This document shows, piece by piece, positions 13,123-19,950 of a stretch of DNA of 19,950 bases (the stretch's first letter is position 1; each line of letters starts with the position of its first letter). Source of the DNA: CAYUYM01 sp964449305. Its GTDB lineage: Bacteria > Bacteroidota > Ignavibacteria > SZUA-365 > CAYQST01. A program made the translations under genes and the position numbers. Under the pieces are notes generated by a model that ran no database searches, was not told where the DNA came from, and saw only the letters and a list, made by a program, of their open reading frames with translations. The stretch is taken from positions 1 through 19,950 of the forward strand of contig CAYUYM010000040.1 of NCBI GenBank assembly GCA_964449305.1, given 5' to 3'.

Positions 13123-15537
13123 TCACCGGATGATGAGGCGGCGCACCTCTGTGTGCAGGCCGGCGGTGAGCCGGTAGAAGAAGGATCCGGAGAGGCCCTC
13201 AGGTGCGGTCCATGCGATGGCATGGTTGCCGGCCGGGAGGAAGCCGTCGGTCACGGTGGCGACGGTCTGTCCGAGGGCGTTGATGATGGTGAGCGTCACC
13301 GGCACACCCTGGTACAGGGTGAAGTGGAACGTGGTGGATGCGTTGAAGGGATTCGGCGTGTTCTGGTCAAGCGCGAAACCATTGTCCGTGAGAGGAGCCA
13401 CACCGACCGCGGTGGTGGAGAGATTGCGTGCCTCGCTCCAGGGGCCCCAGCCGGCGCTGTTCTTCGCGCGAACATGCCACCAGTAGCTCGTGGTCACATC
13501 GAGCGTCACGGTCTTCTCCAGCGCTGTGAGGCTGGAGTCCATCACGACGAGCGTCGCGCCCGCGGAATTGTAGAGTTCGAATTGGTACTTCGTCACGCCC
13601 GGGGTGGCCGCCTGCCAGGTGAAGGTGCGCATGCCCGCATTGGGCGAAGCATTGGCGGCCGGCTCGAGGAGTTGGACGGCATTCGGAAGCATGCGGACGG
13701 TGAAGCTGTTGACTGCTGTTGGCGTGCCCCATCCGGCGGCGTTGCCCGGCGTCACGCGCCAGTAATACACGTTGTCGTGCTGCAGGTTGCTCACTGTGAG
13801 CATGGTGTCCGTGGCGGCGGAATCCACGCGGACGATGGTGGTCATCATCGGATCCGATGCGAGCTCGAAACGGTACTTTGTCGCGGTGGGGTTCGCGGCG
13901 GACCAGATGCACGGGATGCCTGTGGTGGAAACGACGCCGTTGTCGGCCGGCGAGATGAGACGGATGGTGCCGGGGAGAACCATGGGGGTGAAGGTCCAGG
14001 TGTCGCTGAATGCGCCCCAGCCGCCGATGTTCCGGGCTTTGACTCGCCAGTAATACCGCACGGCGTTCTGCAGCTTGCTCATGATGCGCATGGTGTCGGA
14101 GGCATTGGTGTCACGCAGCACTGTCGTGACGAAGGTGGGTGAAGTGGACACCTCGAGCCAGTAGACCACGCCACCTGGAGCCACCTTCCGCCACTGCAGA
14201 GTGGTTCCGTCGGAGGGAAGTGCCGATCCATCTGCGGGGGCCTCAAGAGCGACCTTGGCGGGAAGGATGGCCACCGTGAATGATCCGGCGGTGCTCCACG
14301 GTCCCCAGCCGGCCTTGTTCTTTGCGCGGACCTTCCAATAGTACGTGAGGCTGTTGCCGAGCTGCCCTGCGACGAGGGAGGTGTCCCTGAGTGTGTCGGA
14401 AAGGACAATGTTGGTGAAGCTTGAGTCGGTGGCGACGATGATCTCGTATTCCGTCGACTCATCGGTGTTGTCGGGGATGTTCCAGGAAAGACGAACCGAG
14501 TCACTGCCAACCACCGCGCCCCTGCCGGGCGTCATCCCACCGATGGACCCGGGCCAGGCGACGTTTGCTGCGAAGTCCACCTTCACGTTCTCGCCTGTGA
14601 GGGCGACTGTCGTGACGGCGGGTGTGGCGAAGGGCCCGCCGGAGGCGGTGATGGTGAGCGTTCCCGACAGACCGGCGATGGGCACGGCGTACCCGCCGGA
14701 GGAGGATGTCACGGCCGACCAGCTTCCGGCATCGAGCGTGATGCTGACGCCCGGGATTCCCTCGCCGATGTCGTAGAAGCCATTGTTGTTGACATCGTTG
14801 TAGACGACACCGAGAAGGAACCAGTCCTTCGGGATGAAGCCGAAGTCCTCGGTCGTGACTTTCGGACCGGGTGACTTGGACGGATCCGGTTGATCCATGA
14901 TGCCGATGCCGATCTCGCGATGGTACTTCGTCGACTTGAAGTTCATGATGTTCTCACGGTGGCCGAGGGAGGCGACACCGAAGTCGATGTTGAACATCTG
15001 ATGCATGGTCCACACCGTGCCGGCATAGGAGATGTTTTCACCGGCATTGGTCCATCCCTTGTAGCCCGCATCGTTGATGCGCACATCGAATGTGGAACCG
15101 TCACTGCCTGTGTGGCTGAAGAACTCGTGCGTGATCATGTCCAGCGTGTGTCGGCGGGCGGCGGCGATGAGCTTCTCGTTGAAGGCGAGAGGGGGGCGCT
15201 TCGGATACGTCGCAAACGCGGCCTGGATGTCGGCGGGATTGATCTTGTAGTAGTTGTACATCTGGATGATGACCGGATCGGTGGTTGTTGCGAGCCGGAT
15301 GCCCTCTTCCGTGGGGTTGTTGCGGGCACGGTTGATGTACTCGAGCATGAGCTGCTCTTCGTTGGTCGGGTTGCCGTGGCTGTAGATGGTCTGGATGCCG
15401 TGCGTGGCGGAGCGGGGGGCTACGGCCTTCGCGGCGGGCTGAGGCTTCGATGCACTCATGGCCTGTGGCGAGAGCTGTGCATTGGCGGTTGCCAGCGTGA
15501 GAATGATGAGAAGAGAAAGTCGCAGAAGTGTGTTCAT
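13123..15537 (-). CDS. Secreted CAP (SCP/PR1)-domain protein with FN3-like repeats and T9SS sorting domain
   Basis: A modular 804-aa exported protein. Residues 1-20 form a signal peptide. Residues about 58-215 are a CAP domain of the bacterial YkwD-like type, with H142 (EFFSH), E167 (AGENI) and GHRENIMNF (H183, E185), so the CAP cavity residues look intact. Residues about 243-325 hold a carboxypeptidase-regulatory or SdrD-B-like domain with an acidic DVNNNGFYDIGEG turn that could bind calcium. Four FN3-like repeats follow (about 330-715), each closing with a YYWxVxAxNxAGWG-type motif. Residues about 730-804 (DQNTPNPFNASTTFHF to VRRLIIR) match a type A T9SS C-terminal sorting domain. The protein is therefore predicted to be surface-attached or released through T9SS. 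The ligand or activity of the CAP domain is unknown. Confidence 0.92.
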   Translation of the reverse strand: MNTLLRLSLLIILTLATANAQLSPQAMSASKPQPAAKAVAPRSATHGIQTIYSHGNPTNEEQLMLEYINRARNNPTEEGIRLATTTDPVIIQMYNYYKINPADIQAAFATYPKRPPLAFNEKLIAAARRHTLDMITHEFFSHTGSDGSTFDVRINDAGYKGWTNAGENISYAGTVWTMHQMFNIDFGVASLGHRENIMNFKSTKYHREIGIGIMDQPDPSKSPGPKVTTEDFGFIPKDWFLLGVVYNDVNNNGFYDIGEGIPGVSITLDAGSWSAVTSSSGGYAVPIAGLSGTLTITASGGPFATPAVTTVALTGENVKVDFAANVAWPGSIGGMTPGRGAVVGSDSVRLSWNIPDNTDESTEYEIIVATDSSFTNIVLSDTLRDTSLVAGQLGNSLTYYWKVRAKNKAGWGPWSTAGSFTVAILPAKVALEAPADGSALPSDGTTLQWRKVAPGGVVYWLEVSTSPTFVTTVLRDTNASDTMRIMSKLQNAVRYYWRVKARNIGGWGAFSDTWTFTPMVLPGTIRLISPADNGVVSTTGIPCIWSAANPTATKYRFELASDPMMTTIVRVDSAATDTMLTVSNLQHDNVYYWRVTPGNAAGWGTPTAVNSFTVRMLPNAVQLLEPAANASPNAGMRTFTWQAATPGVTKYQFELYNSAGATLVVMDSSLTALEKTVTLDVTTSYWWHVRAKNSAGWGPWSEARNLSTTAVGVAPLTDNGFALDQNTPNPFNASTTFHFTLYQGVPVTLTIINALGQTVATVTDGFLPAGNHAIAWTAPEGLSGSFFYRLTAGLHTEVRRLIIR

Positions 15538-15582
15538 GGAGATGCGCCGGATGGTTCAGGATGACGTGTCCATTATCCATCA

Positions 15583-15611
15583 AATGTAGCCAGAACGCCC
15601 GATATTGACAA
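15583..15611 (-). promoter_or_regulatory. Promoter of the CAP-domain gene, TAnnTTTG type
   Basis: On the minus strand TTTGTCA (TTGTCA at 15611-15606) is followed, after 17 bases, by TACATTTG (15588-15581). This fits both a sigma70 spacing (TTGTCA, 17, TACATT) and the Bacteroidota consensus, with TTG and TAnnTTTG 20 bases apart. The predicted start is near 15576, with a leader of about 40 bases before the ATG at 15537. Confidence 0.6.
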
Positions 15612-15696
15612 AGGCAACACACACCGCGTGGATGCTCACGGGCTGGGTGTCCCTCCGCATGAGTTTGGACGGCAACCGTGGAATCCGTACCATCAT

Positions 15697-15718
15697 GATG
15701 AATCCGGCTTGATTCATC
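15697..15718. repeat. 8-bp inverted repeat just upstream of the giant SBBP gene
   Basis: GATGAATC (15697-15704) and GATTCATC (15711-15718) are exact reverse complements around CGGCTT. The element ends 20 bases before the ATG at 15739. It could be a regulator-binding site or a small hairpin in the leader. No other copy was noticed in the window. Confidence 0.4.
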
Positions 15719-15738
15719 CCACATATTTCCGCAGCACC

Positions 15739-18700
15739 ATGAAGAACAGACGCACCGTACGTCGGGAATGCATCGTCATCGCGTGGGCAGTGCTTTCCCT
15801 TGTCAGCCACAGTCAACCAACAGGAGGCGTTGCCGCACGTGACGATGCGTCGCCGCGAGGTTTCGCCGAAAATGCCGGGCAGGTCCGGGATCAGTTCGGT
15901 GCGCAGCGCCCTGATGTTCGTTTTCTCGCCAGGTTTCCCCGCTTCGCCGTTCACCTGACCTCCACCGGCTTTTCCTATGAATTCACCGCCCTTGAGCGTG
16001 ACATCCGCCCGGGCACTGATCGCATGACGCTCGACGACGATGATCCGACCACGGTGAGGCGGCACAGGGTGGACATTCGCTTCCCCGGTGCCACGACGGC
16101 GCCAAGGATCACGTCCGATGGATTGCAGATGTACACGTCGAACCACTATCGGCGCGGGCCTGGCACGGAAGGATGCACGGCGGTGCGTTACTGGAGCACG
16201 GTGACCTACCACGACGTGTTCCCTGGGATCGACCTCATCTTTCAGTCGACAGTGTCCCGGTCCGACTGCTTCAAATACGACATCGTTCTTCACCCGGGGG
16301 CGGATCCGCGGCAGTTCCGCATGGCCGTCCATGGGGCGACGGCGGCCCTGGAGCCATCCACCGGCAGCCTGCTCATCGGCACGTCGCTCGGAGAGGTGCG
16401 GGAAAGCATTCCCGAAGCGCACGCGATTTCGTCGGATGGGAAGCGATCGGATCGGCCGGCGAGGTTTGTGGTGGTGGATGGGGAGGTGCGCCTTGATGTG
16501 GACCGGGCGGTGTCTGGCGAGACCATCGTGGTGGATCCCTTCGTGAAGTGGGGCACCTATTTCGGAGGCGAGGCGGATGAGTTCGGGCACAACCTCACGG
16601 TGGACGCCGCCGGCAATCTCTACCTCACCGGTCGCACGATCTCCAGCCACGACATCGCCACCGTCGGTGCGTACCAGACGTCGTGGGCGGGGGACTGGGA
16701 CGCCTTCCTGGCCAGGTTCAACGATGAGGGACGCCTGCTCTGGGCCACATACTACGGCGGCGCGGACTACGACAACTTCATCGCGGTCCAGATTGTCGGG
16801 CAGGATGTGGTGGTGGCAGGGGCGACGTCGAGCATTGCCGGGATCGCGACGAACGGGGCGTATCAGACAGGCTACGGCGGGGGGAACCGTGATGTGCTGC
16901 TAGCGCGCTTCCATGCGAACGGCACGAGAATCTGGGCCACATACTTCGGCGGATCCGGCGAGGACATTGGTTACGCCCTCGAGACGACTGCAGGCGGCGG
17001 CTTCCATGTTGCCGGATCCACGGGGAGCAGGGACGGCATCGCAACAGTGGGAGCCTGGCAGGAGACCTATGGCGGCGGGGTGCATGATGTGTTTCTCGCG
17101 GAATTCGATGCCAACGGCTGGCGGATCTGGGGCACCTACCATGGTGGACCGAAGACTGACGAAGGGGCGTCGATGAAGCGGCTCCCTGATGGCAGGCTGG
17201 TCATCGCCGGTGAATCCGGCAGCATGGTGAACATTGCGACGCCTGGTGCGCATCAATCCGTGTATGGCGGCGGTGATTCCGATGGCCTGCTCTCATTGTT
17301 CAGCTCCGATGGACGGCTTGTCTGGTCCACCTACCTTGGTGGTCGAAGGACGGATCGTTTGTACATGGTGGCATTGGACAACCATGCGAATCTTCTCGTG
17401 GCCGGGATCACCGACAGCGATTCCTGCATCGCGACGGCAGGGGCGCATCAGATGACCTGCGGAGGTGATTTCGATGCCATGGCGGCGAAGTTCGATTCAG
17501 CGGGGGCGCGCATCTGGGGCACCTACTACGGCGGGACGAAGCAGGACGTCGGGTATGGGGTGACGTCCAATGCCGGGGACGAGGTGATCATCGCCGGGTA
17601 TGCCAACAGTACATCCGGCATCGCCACAGTGGATGGCATCCTTCCAACACATCAGGGCCAGGCCGACATCTTCGCCGCGAAGCTGTCGCCAGCGGGGACG
17701 CGCGTGTGGGGGACGTATCTCGGCGGGCCCGCGGAGGACATCTGCAAGAGCATCATGACGGTGCGTGGGGAGATGTACTACCTCATCGGCAACTCCATGA
17801 GTGGGACAGGCATCGCGACAGCCGGAACGCATCAGCCGGACAGGGGTGGGTACAGGGATGCCTTCGTCATCGCGATCGATGATGGCGTGCCGACAGAGCT
17901 GCGTCTTACCCCGGGTGGTGATCGTGCCATATGCACGGGGGGAGCGGTGGAGTTGAGCTGTGGCGTTGTGGGGGGGGGTCCGCCATTGACGTATCAGTGG
18001 ACTCCGGAGGCCGGGCTATCGTCCCCGCGGTCGCGGACGACGATGGCATCGCCATCCGTGAGCACCACCTACACACTGATCGTGAGCGATCAGAGCCTTC
18101 ATCGCGACAGCGTGCACATTCGCGTCCTTGTCTCCTCTCCTGTGGTGGATGCAGGGCCGGACCGCACAATCGAGGCGGGAAGTTCGACGCAGCTCGGTTC
18201 CGAGGCCACGGGGGGACTGCCGCCCTACACCCATGTCTGGATCCCATCAACCGGCCTGAGCGATCCCCTTGCGGCCCGCCCGATGGCGGCCCCCATCACC
18301 ACCACGCTGTATCGTGTGCACGTCGTCGATTCCGCCGGTTGCACCGCCACCGATGAGGTGCTCGTGACGGTGGCATGGCCACCGCAACGCTTCATGGTGG
18401 ATCTCGGCCCGGACACCGTCGTCTGCCCTGCGAGCACCACGCGTCTCATCGCCTTCGTCTCCGGCGGCACACCGCCCCATCGGTATTCCTGGTCCCCGGA
18501 CTCCGGTCTGTCGTCGACAACCATCGCCAATCCCATGGCCACAATTGTGCGTCCCATCACCTATGTCTGCACCGTGACGGATGCGTTCGACCATGTGACG
18601 CAGGACACAATCCACCTTGGCATCTCCACCGCATCCATGGCCGACATCGATATCACGCATTTGTTCACCACCTGGCCGTGGCACGACCTCGGGTTCACCG

Positions 18701-19950
18701 TGCGCTGTTGCGGTGAGATCGCCGGCCAACGGTACGGCGTGGAGAATTTCTCGATTCACGAGGACGGAATGCCGGTGGATACGTTCACCCTTGTCCCGCC
18801 CGACAGTGGGGCGGCCATCGTCACCACGGCGCTTGTCTTTCATTGTCCGACATCATTGAGCGGAGCGCCGCTCGGAGCGACGGTGCATGCCGCCATCAGC
18901 CTGACCAACACCTTCGATGGCGTGCGTGACGAGGCATGTGTGATACGGCTGGAGGATGTGATCCGCGTGTCGCAGGAGATGACGGTGAACACCGGCCTGC
19001 TCGCTTCAGCCATACGCGGGCTGTCTCCGGGAGGACGGGCCACCATCTGGGACGCCTGCCAGCGTGGCATGACAGAGGTGGTGCGCAGTGCCCGCAACAG
19101 CAACCGGTCCGTCATCCTGCTGACCGACGGCCGTGACTCCGGGAGTGTCGCATCCCTTGGCAGCCTGGCCGGATACGCCTTGCAGCATGACATCCGGATT
19201 CACACCATCGGGCTGGGCATCGATGCGTCCACACAGTCTCTTGAATGGCTGTCGCAGCAGACTGGTGGCGAGCATCACCACGCCCTGTCGCCGATCCAGC
19301 TGCCGGAGGTGTATTTCCGCATCCTGAAATCCATGCGCGCGGTTGGGCAGATGTATCGTGCACGCTTCCGGGCCCGATGCGCTGGCGACAGTGTGCGGCA
19401 GGTGACGCTGACATCGGTCGACATCTGCACTGGCAGCGATGCCGAGACGCGCACAACGGTGGTGGACCTTCCCCGGCCGGTGATTCTTCCATCTGATGCG
19501 GCACTCTGTCCGGGTGACAGCGTTGTGCTCGATGCCGGACCAGGCTTCGTGTCGTACACCTGGTCACATGGGAGCACCGGACGCTTTGCCATCGCCAGGC
19601 AGGTCGGATCATACTCGGTGCGTGTGGTCGACTCCCTGGGCTGCGCATGGGACAGTGCTCCAGCGGTTGTGGTGGCACGGGATGCACCCGCAAGGCCTGT
19701 CATCACGCGCCAGGGTGACACACTGACCGCGTCGGACGCTGCGTGGTACCAATGGTATCGAAACGGGGTTCCGATTCCGGGAGCAACGGGGCGGCAATGG
19801 GTCATCACCGAGTCAGGCACCTACAGCGTGGTGGTGCGCGACGCCCCCGATGGCTGCACCGCCGGGTCGGATTCCATGAATGTCGTGGTCGGAGTGATCC
19901 TGCCCACGGCGATCAGGGCATGCAGCGTGTTCCCCGACCCAAGCCTCGGC
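15739..19950 (+). CDS. Giant secreted SBBP-repeat / Ig-like / VWA-like protein, T9SS cargo, partial at 3' end
   Basis: The frame is open from the ATG at 15739 to the last base (1,404 codons), so the stop lies beyond the window. The N-terminus has a basic stretch and a hydrophobic run (MKNRRTVRRECIVIAWAVLS) as a signal peptide. A domain with the ENAGQVRD motif, usual ahead of SBBP propellers, follows (about 40-265). Seven SBBP beta-propeller repeats occupy about 269-715, with WxTYxGG at residues 271, 335, 399, 464, 529, 593 and 657 and an IATxGAxQ motif in most. Three PKD/Ig-like modules lie at about 720-965, each with a central Trp and TTxYxxxVxD. A VWA-like domain spans about 966-1205 (see findings), then two Ig-like modules (about 1245-1390). 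SVFPDPSLG at the very end matches the start of a T9SS sorting domain. It is probably surface-exposed; function unknown. Confidence 0.92.
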   Translation, partial: MKNRRTVRRECIVIAWAVLSLVSHSQPTGGVAARDDASPRGFAENAGQVRDQFGAQRPDVRFLARFPRFAVHLTSTGFSYEFTALERDIRPGTDRMTLDDDDPTTVRRHRVDIRFPGATTAPRITSDGLQMYTSNHYRRGPGTEGCTAVRYWSTVTYHDVFPGIDLIFQSTVSRSDCFKYDIVLHPGADPRQFRMAVHGATAALEPSTGSLLIGTSLGEVRESIPEAHAISSDGKRSDRPARFVVVDGEVRLDVDRAVSGETIVVDPFVKWGTYFGGEADEFGHNLTVDAAGNLYLTGRTISSHDIATVGAYQTSWAGDWDAFLARFNDEGRLLWATYYGGADYDNFIAVQIVGQDVVVAGATSSIAGIATNGAYQTGYGGGNRDVLLARFHANGTRIWATYFGGSGEDIGYALETTAGGGFHVAGSTGSRDGIATVGAWQETYGGGVHDVFLAEFDANGWRIWGTYHGGPKTDEGASMKRLPDGRLVIAGESGSMVNIATPGAHQSVYGGGDSDGLLSLFSSDGRLVWSTYLGGRRTDRLYMVALDNHANLLVAGITDSDSCIATAGAHQMTCGGDFDAMAAKFDSAGARIWGTYYGGTKQDVGYGVTSNAGDEVIIAGYANSTSGIATVDGILPTHQGQADIFAAKLSPAGTRVWGTYLGGPAEDICKSIMTVRGEMYYLIGNSMSGTGIATAGTHQPDRGGYRDAFVIAIDDGVPTELRLTPGGDRAICTGGAVELSCGVVGGGPPLTYQWTPEAGLSSPRSRTTMASPSVSTTYTLIVSDQSLHRDSVHIRVLVSSPVVDAGPDRTIEAGSSTQLGSEATGGLPPYTHVWIPSTGLSDPLAARPMAAPITTTLYRVHVVDSAGCTATDEVLVTVAWPPQRFMVDLGPDTVVCPASTTRLIAFVSGGTPPHRYSWSPDSGLSSTTIANPMATIVRPITYVCTVTDAFDHVTQDTIHLGISTASMADIDITHLFTTWPWHDLGFTVRCCGEIAGQRYGVENFSIHEDGMPVDTFTLVPPDSGAAIVTTALVFHCPTSLSGAPLGATVHAAISLTNTFDGVRDEACVIRLEDVIRVSQEMTVNTGLLASAIRGLSPGGRATIWDACQRGMTEVVRSARNSNRSVILLTDGRDSGSVASLGSLAGYALQHDIRIHTIGLGIDASTQSLEWLSQQTGGEHHHALSPIQLPEVYFRILKSMRAVGQMYRARFRARCAGDSVRQVTLTSVDICTGSDAETRTTVVDLPRPVILPSDAALCPGDSVVLDAGPGFVSYTWSHGSTGRFAIARQVGSYSVRVVDSLGCAWDSAPAVVVARDAPARPVITRQGDTLTASDAAWYQWYRNGVPIPGATGRQWVITESGTYSVVVRDAPDGCTAGSDSMNVVVGVILPTAIRACSVFPDPSLG

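Noticed and set aside
12269..13177. Second plus-strand frame (302 codons) inside the MFS gene
   Set aside because: It is out of frame with the transporter, lacks hydrophobic segments and runs through the terminator hairpin at 13065-13095.
15580..16650. Minus-strand open frame (356 codons) opposite the start of the giant SBBP gene
   Set aside because: It would overlap the CAP-gene promoter region, and the plus strand carries a signal peptide, the ENAGQ motif and SBBP repeats.
16549..17730. Tandem ~193-base repeats that might be a DNA-level repeat array
   Set aside because: They are the coding repeats of the SBBP propeller; conservation is at protein level (WxTYxGG, IATxGAxQ) with varied codons, so no separate repeat element is needed.

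Overview
The window reads as chromosomal DNA of a GC-rich, free-living bacterium of the Bacteroidota/Chlorobiota side of the FCB group; a Kapabacteria- or Ignavibacteria-like lineage is my best guess. The main reasons are two large secreted proteins of type IX secretion system (T9SS) style at the right end: one with a complete C-terminal sorting domain, the other with a sorting domain just starting at the window edge. A TAnnTTTG-type promoter lies in front of one of them, and several starts lack a clear Shine-Dalgarno. There are no rRNA or tRNA genes, CRISPR arrays or recognisable insertion sequences.

Left part (1-5485): a GAAA-capped hairpin and about 330 bases without a convincing gene lead into a secreted M23 peptidase with a LysM domain. 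Convergent to it is a minus-strand set transcribed from right to left: a divergent YchF-like P-loop NTPase followed by hpnC, hpnD and hpnE, the three-step route from farnesyl diphosphate to squalene. The hpn genes are joined by 4-base stop/start overlaps (ATGA, GTGA). No squalene-hopene cyclase is present.

Middle (5629-8056): an exported calcineurin-type metallophosphoesterase and, upstream of it behind a strong intrinsic terminator, a citrate synthase of the mitochondrial sequence type with its own sigma70-like promoter.

Plus-strand operon (8316-13001): a Nudix hydrolase, a short MutY adenine glycosylase, an Ogg2-type 8-oxoguanine glycosylase, a FecE/BtuD-like ABC ATPase without partners, a possible 33-residue peptide, NusB and a UMF1/Atg22-like MFS transporter. 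Several of these overlap by 4 bases. The first three look like a complete 8-oxoguanine (GO) defence set, with a mainly archaeal/thermophile type of Ogg in place of MutM. It ends at a 12-bp bidirectional terminator.

Right end (13123-19950): two divergent T9SS-style genes share a 201-bp intergenic region. The minus-strand one encodes a CAP (SCP/PR1)-FN3-sorting-domain protein. The plus-strand one is a giant gene that stays open from 15739 to the end of the window (1,404 codons). It has seven ~64-residue SBBP propeller repeats, three PKD/Ig-like modules, a von Willebrand A-like domain whose first metal-binding motif is degenerate, further Ig-like modules and the first residues of a likely sorting domain.
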